Source of the DNA: Lonicera japonica
Taxonomy: Eukaryota; Streptophyta; Magnoliopsida; Dipsacales; Caprifoliaceae
Reading direction: 5' to 3'
Length of the DNA stretch: 64,000 bases
Assembly (NCBI GenBank): GCA_021464415.1
Contig: JAKCWG010000921.1
Span: 610,734-674,733 of the forward strand
Both the position numbers and the translations under genes were made by a program. How positions within the stretch are numbered: position 1 is the first letter of the stretch; each line of letters begins with the position of its first letter. Below are positions 21,624 through 33,075 of this stretch, piece after piece. The notes under the pieces were generated by a model. That model had not been told where the DNA came from, made no database searches, and saw nothing but the letters and a program-made list of their open reading frames with translations.

Positions 21624-22442
21624 TGTAACACCCCCGCCTTAATATACAGGACAACACCTGTAATTAAGACTTGGAGTTCTACTAACATATCTTAGATTGA
21701 ATAAAATGGGTATATATGTAAATGCATAAAGAAATTCAAACGGTAATATCACACATGTCAATTAGGAAGATAGAAGAATATAGTACTGTACATAATCATA
21801 CATACATGTAACCGATATACAAAACCAAACTAAGCATGCGGAAGTCAGTGGATAACACTTCGAGCTAGCCGTGGCTTCCCGGGATAACATATACATAACA
21901 AAAATGAATCTGGATTAGAGCTATCTATTTCGTTCATGAACCCGTAGTCCCGTTACCATTGTTCGCCCCCCTGTGTACTTGTAATTGTAAATGAAACAAG
22001 GGGTGAGCTCACAACTCAGTAAGGGAAAAATATAAGGGAAAGTTTTGAAAACATTCCTTGATATATTACCGTAAACCAAGTAAACCTTTTCATTATATAA
22101 TTTAAACGTTATTTGTAACATATCACAAAATATAACTAGATCATGATGATGCGTGCTCATGCATATGCAGGTTACCTCCTTTTGTGTCAACCCATTATCG
22201 AATCTTAACGATGCATGCTGATGAGAAACCAAGCCAAGATGGCCATATATAATCCATTTGTTTCATGAGCATGCAACATAATCACAGTTCCTGTCAACGA
22301 GAACTTGAATTAGAATCTCATCGTAGAATTCATTGCCTCAAAATGGCATACCGTCATCATACCCAGGAAGTGGAACAACCCGTCCATCTTCTATAGAAAA
22401 GAATCAAACCAATGGTGCATTGCCGATGCCTAGGTTCCCGGG
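21624..22442 (-). repeat. 3' LTR of the Tekay-like element, part 1 (cut by the Tat-like insertion)
   Basis: Starts (plus strand) TGTAACACCCCCGCCTTAAT and aligns with 36040-36810 of the other LTR. The alignment stops at the CCGGG target site and resumes after 31134. Short frames here in both LTRs are repeat shadows. Confidence 0.88.
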
Positions 22443-24146
22443 TGTGAAAACCCGCGTTTTCGGCCCCTCCGCTTTTCATCTTTATTTTTCGAAACACGTT
22501 GGAGTTTTATTATTTACAAAAAAAAACATGACATTTTGTAAACAATTCAGAGTCGTCAGTTTGTTTTACTAAACAAACAAAAGTTTTGTGTAAAAGAAAA
22601 ACATTCATGAATTAAACGCCTTCTTAAACACAATTAATGCGAAACCAGACAATTCAAGGGTTCGGGGATTAAATTACGAATTGGGAAGGGATTAGGCACC
22701 CAATTCGCCCTTTCGGTCTCTAAGTAGAATATGCGTTAAGTATTATCACATATTCGCATGCGCGTGTAATATTATCTCACTTCAGCCTTTTATTTTTAGA
22801 AAACCGGGATTTTGGGGTGGGGATTGAAGACGTGTGCTTCGTTTCTCGCCCTTTTTGATTTTAGAAATCAGTGTATATGTGTGTGATTTCACAATTGTTT
22901 TGTATAGAGATAGACAACAAAATCAGTGCATTTTGATAAAAATCAGAACTTTTCAGAAGCTAATTTAGTTTGGAATTGGTATCCGGCAATCATCGAGATT
23001 TCTTTTGTCAAATAGTGTACCACAATTTAATTACTTAAATTGGCATTTGACAATTTTCATACTCTCACATTGGATATTTAATTCAACGCCCAAATTTATA
23101 GATTAAACGGGGCGCGGAATCAATCAATTCCGGTATGGATTGAGACTGATAAAATTGAAAATAACTGATAAAAATATTCCTTCAAAAGGTGATTTTTTCT
23201 CAACCAATATTTTCAATGTTGATAATCCAACTCAAATCTAAAATTTGAATTGATTTGGAATTAAAACAGCAGTCAAAATGTGAGACTGATAAAAAATGCC
23301 ATGATAAAAATATATTTTCAAAATACGATTTTTTCTCAATCCACACCTTCTATAATTAAAATAAAGCTCAAATATGAAATTTGGACTGATTTGGAGATAA
23401 ATATCACTCTCTACATGCGATTCAATGAAAATATACGGATAAAAATTGAAATTCAGAAAGTTACGAAACTTACCAAAAAGCTTTCCCAAGGTGAATATAG
23501 TATTTCCAACACTTCTCCCGAGATTTTCCACTTCTTCCTCCTTCAAAAGGGCACAAAAGGGGTCTACTTATAGCAAAAAATGACCAGTTGTCACGAGGAC
23601 AACTGGTGTTGTCGCGGGGACAACTGGTGTTGTCGCGGGGACAACCGGTTCTGCCTCTTTTGTGACGGTTTTTGCAATTCCGGCCCAACCGAGTATCGGA
23701 ATGATCTGAGTTTTTGATATGTTGTTCCCCATGATGTAACCTACCTCCTGACCAAATTTCAGCTCATTTGGACTTCGGGAAGTGTGCCTTTTGATTCCCG
23801 AGGTGAATTACCAGTTTTCTCAATTCCCGGAGATCCGGCCGTCGGAATGTGCTGATTTTTGAGTATGTTCCTCCTTGTAGTATTACCTAACAACCCTAAA
23901 AGTTTTAGGACGATCAGATATCTACAGATATTTAATTTTACCATCTAGGAGTTTTGACGGTTACCGGTTTCCGACAGTTTCTGGTAATTCTCGTAACTTT
24001 CTGTCCGGGTGGCCTTTCTGCCTCATTCTTTGACCTGTATCACATGTATAGAGTATATATTCATCCATAAATGTCTATGTATGCCTGTGTGTTCATTTTC
24101 TTGAAGTTCGGGATTTGTGCGAGGGTCAAAAAATGAGGTATTCACA
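22443..24146 (-). repeat. 3' LTR of the Tat-like element (1704 bp)
   Basis: Runs from TGTGAAAACCCGCGTTTTCG to ATGAGGTATTCACA on the plus strand. The minus-strand promoter candidate CTATAAGTAGACC lies at 23575-23562. It has three copies of a TTGTC-N5-GACAA hairpin at 23588-23650, one more than the other LTR, which accounts for the 21-bp length difference. Confidence 0.93.
23588..23650. repeat. Three tandem hairpins TTGTC-N5-GACAA in the 3' LTR
   Basis: Units of about 21-22 bp, consensus TTGTCGCGGGGACAACTGGTG, each able to form a 5-bp-stem hairpin. They lie just downstream of the TATA-like site in the genomic plus direction, which is upstream of it in the element's own orientation. Confidence 0.85.
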
Positions 24147-24341
24147 GACCCTCTCGGCCTAGGTTCTTTGGAACAAAGAAACTAGGACGATACTGAGAAT
24201 GCATCATTTTGAGGCGCTCGCATGAATCCTCCATGATATGTTTTTTTGAAAATAATGCCATGCTAAATGATGCTTGTGCTGTCTATCTCTGCTGGGAATG
24301 GTTGGGTGATTCAGGACGCGTCCTGTGCTTTGCAAACAAAT
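24147..24341 (-). other. 3' untranslated edge of the Tat-like element with weak polypurine tract
   Basis: Adjacent to the LTR the minus strand reads CTAGGCCGAGAGGGTC, a short purine-rich run in the expected PPT position. There is no coding sequence. Confidence 0.5.
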
Positions 24342-25027
24342 GTTGAGCTGTGGTACTCCTACTTCGTAGAACGGTTCTGTCAACGAATCTGCTTTCTGGG
24401 TTGAGCTGTGGTACTCCTACTTCGTAGGACGATTCTGTCAACAAATATGCTTTCTGGGTTGAGCTGTGGTACTCCTACTTCGTAGGACGGTTCTGTCAAC
24501 GAATCTGCTTTCTGGGTTGAGCTGTGGTACTCCTACTTCGTAGGACGGTTCTGTCAACGAATCTGCTTTCTGGGTTGAGCTGTGGTACTCCTACTTCGTA
24601 GGACGGTTCTGTTAACAAATCTGCTTTCTGGGTTGAGCTGTGGTACTCCTACTTCGTAGGACGGTTCTGTCAATGAATCTGCTTTTTGGGTTGAGCTGTG
24701 GTACTCCTACTTCGTAGGACGGTTCTGTCAACAAATCTGCTTTCTGGGTTGAGCTGTGGTACTCCTACTTCGTAGGACGATTCTGTCAACGATTTGATTG
24801 GGTGTTGAGCTGATGTACTCCCATCGGTAGGGACGGTTCTGTCAACGATTTTCATTGAGTGTTGAGCCGATGTACTCCCATCGGTAGGGACGGTTCTGTC
24901 AACAATTTGATTGAGTGTTGAGCTGATGTACTCCCATCGGTAGGGAAGGTTCTGTCAACAATTTGATTGGGTGTTGAGCTGATGTACTCCCATCGGTAGA
25001 GACGGTTCTGTCAACAATTTTCATTAT
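24342..25027. repeat. Minisatellite, 12 copies of a 56-58 bp hairpin-bearing unit
   Basis: GTTGAGCTGTGGTACTCCTA starts at 24342 and then every 58 bases (24400, 24458, 24516, 24574, 24632, 24690, 24748). A diverged subtype GTTGAGCTGATGTACTCCCA follows at 24804, 24861, 24917 and 24973 with a 56-57 base period. Each of the first eight units holds the perfect hairpin TCCTAC-TTC-GTAGGA (first unit: one mismatch). Reported Tat/Ogre-type elements often carry tandem repeats in the 3' untranslated region, and in this element's orientation the array lies there. Confidence 0.93.
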
Positions 25028-25149
25028 GATTTGGTTCTTTTGAAGGGGTGAGGGCAGATGGTCTATTAGGGACTTTGCTTTGTATTTGAGAGGCTGGGGA
25101 AGATGGGCTGCTGGGGACGTTTGATGATCAACTGGAGACATTACTTTGG

Positions 25150-25450
25150 TGTTTCTGAGTTAGGATAAAGGCTGGTGGGGAAATGAGAATTTATGGTATA
25201 CTAGGAAAATGAAGATTCCTACTGGTCAGGATAAAGGCTGAAGGTTAATGATCTACTGGGGATATGATGATTGGTGGTCTACTGAGGATATGATGAATTC
25301 TACTGGTTAAGATAAAGGTTGAGGGTTGGTAATCTGCTGGGGATATGATGAATGGTGGTCTGGTGAGGATTTGCTAAATTCTACTGGTTAGGATAAAGGC
25401 TGAGGGTTGGTGATCTGTTGTGGATATGCTGATGCGGGGCTAAGATGTGG
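25150..25450. repeat. Degenerate tandem repeat in the Tat-like interior (period about 75-140 bp)
   Basis: ACTGGTTAGGATAAAGGCTG and GATCTGCTGGGGATATGATG alternate about three to four times between 25150 and 25440, with substitutions and small indels. Confidence 0.65.
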
Positions 25451-26325
25451 ATGATTGATGATATGTGGTGACAAAAGTTGATTTGCTGAGGGAGTGAGAG
25501 TCTTTGAGCGGATATAGAGAAAATAGAAAGAGAAAGTTCTGGTATGATATCTTTTTTTTCATCTTCTTCTTTTTTATTTATTTATTTATTTATTTTTTTT
25601 AACAAGAACTTCTGGTTGGCTTCTCTCTTTTTTTTTAAGAAAAAATCGAGCTACGCTCTTTTAATTCTCGAACCTCATGTATGAATTTTGGACTTTGCCT
25701 CTTGCTCAGCTTCCGTGGCATTTTTCTCTTGTCACCAAGGTACGATTCTGTTTATTATTTTCTGACTTTGTGAGAGAAGAATTTTTGTGTGCCTGCATCA
25801 TTTTCTGTTTTTTGATGCCTTTATTCCTCCTTAATTGCTTGAAAGCTTTTTGATGCAGCTTATTTATTTTTTTCTTCTCTTTTTTTTTCGCAGGGTCAGC
25901 AGCCTTCCTCACCCAAGATGTAGCCCTGGGCTTTTTAGCCTAGCTGTCACTCTTAGTGCGGCTCTCGCTGCCATCTTTTTTTCTCTTCTGGGTTTTTTTT
26001 TGGCACTGTGGGATTTATCCTCTTTTCTACTCTTTCAATTTTTTCTTGTACCCACTTTGTTTTCTCTCACTTTGTCAGGTTTTCTGAGCATCATCGTCCT
26101 TGCGATTTTGAGAATGTTTACTTTGGAAGTTCGCATTTGACATCGTCGTGCTGTGTTTGTGATTTCTGGTCCGAGAACCTTTGGGAGCGTATCTTGAAGA
26201 CTTCTCGAGCGAGAAGAAGTTAGGCCAAGAGTCCTTTTTGTGGGGGCTTGTTCCCTGTGTTTTTTATAAAATATTCTCATTCCAGTCTTTCTCTTTATCT
26301 TTCTCTGATATCCTCTCACATGGGG
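25451..26325. other. T-rich interior of the Tat-like element, no recognised coding
   Basis: Long pyrimidine tracts and several overlapping short frames in both directions (for example 25835-26140 plus and 26035-26319 minus), none with family motifs. I see no gag or pol domain. Confidence 0.5.
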
Positions 26326-26329
26326 CTTT

Positions 26330-26565
26330 TTGATTTTGGAGAAGGCTTGAGTTTGCCTGTAGGAAGGGCTTTAGTATGTGCCTGTGAAAAGGGCTTGGGT
26401 TGGTGCTTGTAAAAGGGGCTTTGATTGGTGCCTGTGGAAAGGGCTTTGGAATGGTGCATGTGGAAAGGGCTTTGGATTTGCTTGTAAAAAGGGCTTAGAT
26501 TGGTGCCTATAGAAAGGGCTTTGGATAGGTGCCTATAAAAAGGGCTTGGGATTTGATTTATCTTT
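26330..26565. repeat. Tandem repeat, about 8 units of 26-34 bp
   Basis: The core GGTGCCTGTGGAAAGGGCTT (variants TGCTTGTAAAAAGGGCTT) recurs about eight times in tandem. Confidence 0.85.
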
Positions 26566-27361
26566 CTGGGAGGATTTGCGAAGTGACTTGCCTCTCTGGG
26601 AAGGCATGTGATCTTATCATGATGATCTGGTTGGTGATGGTGGTGTGACTAATCATTGAGGTATATACCAGGATGCAGTGGTGAAGCCTGTCTAGTAGGC
26701 CATGAAGCTCGGTGCATTATGTGCTCTTGGACTGGTGCGCGGTACACTTATGCAAGTGTTCATGTGTATGCACTATGCAAATGCTTATGTCATGCTTCCC
26801 TAAATTTCAAGTATTCGCATACTTCTTAAATCATCGCACCATCTTTTTAAAAACTTGGTTTTGAAAAGGTTTTGAATCTTGAGTTGCCTGATTTATGAAG
26901 TATGTTACACTACTTGAAATTATCTAAGTGCAGATGCATGCATGCAAGACCAACAATTTTCCGAGAATATAGCAACACTAAAAAAGGCAAATATTGATTT
27001 TCGGTCAATTTGTGAGTGAGTGCAAGGTGATATCGAAAATAAGAGAAATGGCGTGCTTCCGAGTTGAAACTCTGCTGATCTTGTGTTATGCTTCCATCTT
27101 GACATGTTTCTCTCTGCTTCTTGAGTCTTGGATCTGTTAAGATTCATTCGCGTTGCTACTTTTACTCATACGTATAGTCTCAGGAGGATTACCGATGTTC
27201 TGCATTTTCAGGAGTAGGTGTAGACAGGCTTGATTTTTGAGAGAGGCGGGGGCTTTCAGTTGCTAAACCAATTGATTGACTTGATTCTACCTTCAGGATT
27301 TTTGGTTCTGCTGATAGGACAGCAACAGGGGTCATGGTGATGTGGGTAGGACATTCTCAGT
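26566..27361. other. Tat-like interior without recognised coding
   Basis: No domain is identifiable. A 75-codon minus-strand frame at 26920-27147 has no family resemblance. Confidence 0.45.
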
Positions 27362-27770
27362 GCGAATGATGAATGGAGAGGCTAGTCTTTAGAGAGTTGT
27401 TCGGGTCTTCTCGTCGATACCCTCAGTAGATGTACTCTCGGCACCCTCAATATGTGCGAACGATGATGGTGAAGCTAGTCCTCGGGGAACTATTCTGGTT
27501 TTCTTGTCGAAACCCTCAGTGCATATACCCTCTACACCCTCAGTGTATGCGAGCGATGATGGTGAGGCTGTTCGGATCTTCTTGTCGATACCCTCAGTAG
27601 ATGTACTCTCGGCACCCTCAATATGTGTGAACAATGATGGTGAGGCTAGCCTTTAGGGAGCTGTTCGGGTTTTCTTGTCGACACCCTCAGTGCATATATC
27701 CTCTGCACCCTCAGTATATGTGAATGATGATGGTAAAGCTAGTCTTTGGGGAGCTATTATGATCTACATC
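27362..27770. repeat. Tandem repeat, 5 units of about 77-95 bp
   Basis: Units begin GCGAAYGATGATGGTGAGGC at about 27363, 27457, 27550, 27627 and 27719. Each holds one or two TACCCTCAGTRNATRTACYC sub-blocks. On the minus strand the array can be read as a repetitive peptide (AHIEGAESTSTEGIDEKTRT-like) over 27634-27389, but no start or stop is conserved. Confidence 0.8.
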
Positions 27771-28021
27771 AAGGATGGCTTAAGGATTATGGTTTTGAAG
27801 GGGCTGGTTATGTTTAGGGTTCAACCAGGCTATTTCGGGATCTTGTGCCGGTGGTACAACGATGTTGGCAAGGGCCACAGGAAGTGGGTGGTTGATGTTG
27901 GCAAGAACTGGGATAATGTATTAGAGATGTTAGGTGGACCTACTGTCTCGAGTTTGGTTGCCTTCGGTTGGGTATGGATTTGGATTGAATTGGTTTGGTT
28001 CAGCAGGTATTCTGATAGCGA

Positions 28022-28387
28022 TTAGGGCTCAAGATGGGCTTGGGTGGCTACTTGGTGATCTTTCATGATGGCTACAAACTGGGTCAAATCATGGATTAGA
28101 TGATAGAGGTGTTCACTGGTTAAGGTGCCACCCTCGGTTTGTGGGAGAACGGGACCAGGCGGCAGACCCGCTGCATGAGAAGCTTCACCGTAATTACCCT
28201 TAGAATTGTCAACCCTGGTTTGATGAAGTAGTAACTCGGTGTTACAATGAGGAGGCATGATCGGTGGTGAATCTGATCTCGTGAGTCGTCTTAGTTTGAA
28301 TCTTTGAGAGCCTAACCAACCAGTGCCAGCAGTAGATAATCGGAGTGTAGTGAAGATTGGGAAGAAAGAAGTCGGGGATTTGACCAA
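28022..28387 (-). pseudogene. Leader/gag-like frame of the Tat-like element (121 codons)
   Basis: The minus-strand frame contains a segment ending DLTQFVAIMKDHQVATQAHL, which resembles the short coil (LTQLVATMRDHQ-like) near the N-terminus of some plant Gypsy gag proteins. It stops at 28022 and nothing gag-like follows in any frame, so it is a truncated gag start at best. It lies about 1.05 kb inside the 5' LTR, where gag would be expected to begin. Confidence 0.4.
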
Positions 28388-29432
28388 AAAATCAATATTT
28401 TGCCATGGGTTGCATAATTCTCGGAAAAGTATGACTCGACAGAAAAATAAAATCGAAAACCACTTTTTGGTGATTAGCGAAAACAGACCGACGGCAACAA
28501 CTTGAGAGCCCCGTGGATAGGTTTAGGGTAGGAATATGAATTTCCGGGGTGCCCTTATAACCTTCAGATTTTAAAAATTCATTTTTGAAAAATTCATTTT
28601 GAAAAATAACTCGGTTTTCTAGAAAATATTTTAAAAAACATTTTTTTAAAAAAAATCGGGAAGTTCTCTCCTCTTAGAGTTGCTTTTCATGAAAATAGTG
28701 AAAGGGAAATTCTCACTAACGAGTTTTAGTGAGGGATTTTTACGGACGGGGTGGGACAGCCCCTGGCCGTACTTGCCAAACCAAGAGTTGGTATGCATGA
28801 CAAGGCCTTTGATTCACCAATCTCACGACTGACGGTTAAGCAAAGATGCAGAAATTCAAGTGTACTAGGTTGACTCATCCTACATGCAGCGTGGCTTGAT
28901 GGGTGGGTTAAGGTTTAGGCTCCCTCCTATTTGGCTAGGTCTTGCTATATACCCCAAGGGTGAGTACGTGCAAGGACCTTTTGATATACATCTCCGGTAC
29001 GTGAGTGTTCTCGTCACTCTATATACCTCGGTAAGTACTTGGCCAAGGAGAGTGGAAATGAGAGCTTTCGGTTGATGTTGACCCAGACGAGTCAACTCCC
29101 TACTTGCTAAACAGTATTTCCGGGTTATTTGGGATAATTTCACACTCGCGATAATGCATGATGATAGCGCGTGCGTGCAAAATAACAATTATTGAGGTAT
29201 ATTATGAAAAACGCTTTATGATTTGTTCCAGTCTTTTCAAATTTTATTTATGAAAATATTTTTCCTCAAACAATAATTATAAACAGAGAAAGATAAATCG
29301 GGTATCCACCTGAATCGCATCTATGTTATTCTAAAACTAAGGCCGAAAATAAAAAACACGCAATAAAATAATATAAACAAATGTCCACGCATATTCTACT
29401 CTTGTACAGAGTCTAATCCTCTTAAAAGTTCA
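28388..29432 (-). other. 5' leader of the Tat-like element
   Basis: Non-coding stretch between primer site and gag-like frame. Both strands have short shadow frames near 28880-29190. No repeats are noted. Confidence 0.5.
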
Positions 29433-29450
29433 TCCCCAGTAGAGTCGCCA
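29433..29450 (-). other. Primer binding site of the Tat-like element
   Basis: Minus strand TGGCGACTCTACTGGGGA, one base inside the 5' LTR. From memory this is the tRNA-Arg-type site of Tat/Ogre Gypsy elements. It fixes the orientation. Confidence 0.8.
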
Positions 29451-29451
29451 C

Positions 29452-31134
29452 TGTGAAAACCCGCATTTTCGGCCCCTCCACTTTTCATCTTTATTTTTCG
29501 AAACACGTTGGAGTTTTATTATTTACAAAAAAAAACATGACATTTTGTAAACAATTCAGATCGTCAGTTTGTTTTACTAAACAAACAAAAGTTTTGTGTA
29601 AAAGAAAAACATTCATGAATTAAACGTCTTCTTAAACACAATTAATGCGAAACCAGACAATTCAAGGGTTCGGGGATTAAATTACGAATTGGGAAGGGAT
29701 TAGGCACCCAATTCGCCCTTTCGGTCTCTAAGTAGAATATGCGTTAAGTATTATCACAGATTCGCATGCGCGTGTAATATTATCTCACTTCAGCCTTTTA
29801 TTTTTAGAAAACCGGGATTTTGGGGTGGGGATTGAAGACGTGTGCTTCGTTTCTCGCCCTTTTTGATTTTAGAAATCAGTGTATATGTGTGTGATTTCAC
29901 AATTGTTTTGTATAGAGATAGACAACAAAATCAGTGCATTTTGATAAAAATCAGAGCTTTTCAGAAGCTAATTTAGTTTGGAATTGGTATCCGGCAATCA
30001 TCGAGATTTCTTTTGTCAAATAGTGTACCACAATTTAATTACTTAAATTGGCATTTGACAATTTTCATACTCTCACATTGGATATTTAATTCAACGCCCA
30101 AATTTATAGATTAAACGGGGCGCGGAATCAATCAATTCCGGTATGGATTGAGACTGATAAAATTGAAAATAACTGATAAAAATATTCCTTCAAAAGGTGA
30201 TTTTTTCTCAACCAATATTTTCAATGTTGATAATCCAACCCAAATCTAAAATTTGAATTGATTTGGAATTAAAACAGCAGTCTAAATGTGAGACTGATAA
30301 AAAATGCCTTGATAAAAATATATTTTCAAAATACGATTTTTTCTCAATCCACACCTTCTATAATTAAAATAAAGCTCAAATATGAAATTTGGACTGATTT
30401 GGAGATAAATATCACTCTCTACATGCGATTCAATGAAAATATACGGATAAAAATTGAAATTCAGAAAGTTACGAAACTTTCCAAAAAGCTTTCCTAAGGT
30501 GAATATAGTATTTCCAACACTTCTCCCTAGATTTTCCACTTCTTCCTCCTTCAAAAGGGCACAAAAGGGGTCTATTTATAGCAAAAAATGGCCAGTTGTC
30601 GTGGGGACAACTGGTGTTGTCGCGAGGGACAACCGGTTTTGCCTCTTTTCCGACGGTTTTTGCAATTCCGGCCCAACCGAGCATCGGAATGATCTTTTTT
30701 TTTGATATGTTGTTTCCCATGATGTAAACGACCTCCGGACCAAATTTCAGCTCATTTGGACTTCGGGAAGTGTGCCTTTTGATTCCCGAGGTGAATTCCC
30801 GGTTTTCTCAATTCCCGGAGATCCGGCCGTCGGAATGTGCTGATTTTTGAGTATGTTCCTCCTTGTATTATTATCTAACAACCCTCAAAGTTTGAGAACG
30901 ATCAGATATCCACAGATATTTAATTTTACCATCCAGGAGTTTTGACGGTTACCGGTTTTCGACAGTTTCTGGTAATTCTCGTAACTTTCTGTCCGGGTGG
31001 CCTTTCTGCCTCATTCTTTGACCTGTATCACATGTATAGAGTATATATTCATCCATAAATGTCTATGCATGCCTGTGTGTTCATTTTCTTGAAGTTCGGG
31101 ATTTGTGCGAGGGTCGAAAAATGAGGTATTCACA
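29452..31134 (-). repeat. 5' LTR of the Tat-like element (1683 bp)
   Basis: Near-identical partner of 22443-24146. It has two hairpin units at about 30595-30640 instead of three. Minus-strand TATA-like CTATAAATAGACC lies at 30582-30570, a plausible promoter for the element's transcript. Confidence 0.93.
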
Positions 31135-31139
31135 CCGGG

Positions 31140-33041
31140 TCTTTCACCGGTGGCTTATAGGCGGCCAAACAACATCTCCGAGGGGGTTTTGGGCTTTTCA
31201 ACCCAAGTGAACCAAGCCCTGCCTATTTTCCCATCCCGGCAAGCACTATGAAAACAAATATTTATACACAATTCACATCACCATGGTCATCCATAACCAA
31301 GTATAATAATCTTCAAAAGATTAATCAACCAATCATATACAATAAGACAATATCAAGATATAAATGAAGCTTCCATGAATTGCCATGAGAAATAAGCTTC
31401 CATGTAGCCTCCAAACATATATATATATATATATATATAATGAAGCTCTCAGCATCATAATAAGAGATTTACGCCCATTCGATAGGCCATAGGGGAATTC
31501 AAGCTTGCCGAAGAATCTTCAAGATTGCGGTTGACACAATAGTGATGCACAAGATGCATTCATGCTCTTTATAACAACTAAAAACAACACATGCCATTTG
31601 AAATTCATTCATCATGTATCCATGTTCCTCAGCGCATACAAAACCCATTTACAAATTCACTTGGATACAACCAAGCATGTATATCCAAGGAACATCGCTT
31701 ATAAGTCTATATTACATAGATATCAAGTTCAAGCAGCATATCTTGTTCCACTTCATGCATTAAATATAAGGTAGATACTACATATTCCTTATAAACTCTA
31801 TCAAAATTATGTCCATGTCCTTTAGTGTATACAAAACCCTTTTCTTGTCAAATCAACATATACATACCCAGAGAACATCCATATGAATCAATAACATGTA
31901 ATCATAGAGATTAGATGGCATATCTTGCTTAAATACATGAATTCGTACTCCAATTAATCATATATCAATAGGCAAAATCATCATATTTAACATACATGTA
32001 TAAATTATCCATTTCTTTTCAAATAAAATCATATTATCAAGTGTACATAGCATCTATTGCCTCAAACCTCACTTTTAGGTCTTTATTAATCATAAGACAT
32101 CATGTTATATGCCATAATTTAGATAGATAAGACAAATGAAGTGAAACTATGATGATATTGATGAAACAATGCCAAAATTTCAAGTTTAAGAGCATATAAA
32201 CCCCTACCTCGACTTATTAGCGAAGAAGGAGAAAATATGAAGCTTTCGGCCTTTCCCCAAGCAAAGCTCACAAGGAAGATGATGAATAGAGACCAGGAGG
32301 ATGATTCGGAGGATTTGGAGCTTTTATTTTGGATTGGTGTTGAAAAATGAGTGAGAATCCTTCAAAGAACCCACCTCTATCTCATTTAGAGCCTTCTAGT
32401 TGATAGGAGTGAACTTGGATCGATTTTGGTGTGTTAAGGTGATAAATGGTAAGAAAATGGGGTTAAAACTCTAGAAAATTCGTCTCCGGGGCTCCAAGAT
32501 CGATCTTGGGAGCTCTTAGCCAAAATCGATTTCACAGCACTAACCACTGTTGGTATTTTGGTCATATCTCCTTGCTCGGAACTCGGATTTGGGTGATCTT
32601 TATGTCCGTGAAAAGGTAATTCAAAGATATAGAACTTCTTAAGATGATGTTTTCCCAAATTCTAGACAAATATGTCTCAGAAATTCACCGAAGACAGCGC
32701 TCTGCCAAACCGCTACCGAATGACAAGAATTTAGCGATGGGTCTAATTTGCACCATGTTTTAACCCATAAGGAGTGTTAATTTGCTTTCGATCAAAAAAC
32801 GAAAGTTGTAGAATGATATAAATACTAGATACATAAGCGAACGGAATCTTAATCGGATAAGTAACAAAGAAATTACAATAACTCAAAGTTAGCCAGAATT
32901 CATAAATCGCAAAGAACCAAAATTTCCTATTTAACAACCGAAATCGATTCGGATCACCCGAATCACCAAACGATCATTCACATGTGTATAAATAAGCCAA
33001 TATACTTAAATTTAAAATAAATTAAAGTTTGGGGTATTACA
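31140..33041 (-). repeat. 3' LTR of the Tekay-like element, part 2
   Basis: Continues the LTR after the Tat-like insertion and aligns with 36815-38699. It ends GGGGTATTACA (TGTAATACCCC on the minus strand). One CCAAGATCGATCTTGG palindrome sits at 32494-32509; the partner LTR has two. An (AT)n run is at 31417-31439. Confidence 0.88.
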
Positions 33042-33042
33042 A

Positions 33043-33075
33043 TCTCCCCCACTAAGAAAAATTTCGTCCTCGAAA
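33043..33075 (-). other. Polypurine tract and polyprotein tail codons of the Tekay-like element
   Basis: The minus strand encodes NFEDEIFLSGGD with AGTGGGGGAGA as PPT just before the 3' LTR. This coding/PPT overlap is typical of the 3' end of Tekay/Del chromoviruses and is the only coding trace seen in the interior. Confidence 0.75.

Larger units (their letters stand above)
22443..31134 (-). mobile_element. Tat/Ogre-like non-autonomous LTR retrotransposon, 8692 bp, TSD CCGGG
   Basis: Two nearly identical LTRs (22443-24146 and 29452-31134) are flanked by CCGGG at 22438-22442 and 31135-31139. Beside the right LTR the minus strand reads TGGCGACTCTACTGGGGA, the primer-site type used by Tat/Ogre-lineage Gypsy elements, so the element lies on the minus strand and the right LTR is its 5' LTR. 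The 5.3-kb interior has no protease, RT or integrase. It holds one 121-codon leader/gag-like frame and four separate tandem-repeat arrays. The close LTR match implies recent insertion with enzymes supplied in trans. Confidence 0.88.

Noticed and set aside
23280..23573. Opposed ~100-codon frames present in both Tat-like LTRs (23238-23573 and 30282-30554)
   Set aside because: LTR sequence read in both directions; low-complexity composition and no domain; duplication reflects the LTR pair, not conservation of a gene.
24342..25027. Regular repeats resembling a CRISPR array
   Set aside because: Units are contiguous with no unique spacers and lie inside a plant LTR element; it is a minisatellite.
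27389..27634. Repetitive 81-codon minus-strand protein
   Set aside because: It is the translation of a tandem DNA repeat; start and stop are not conserved between units.
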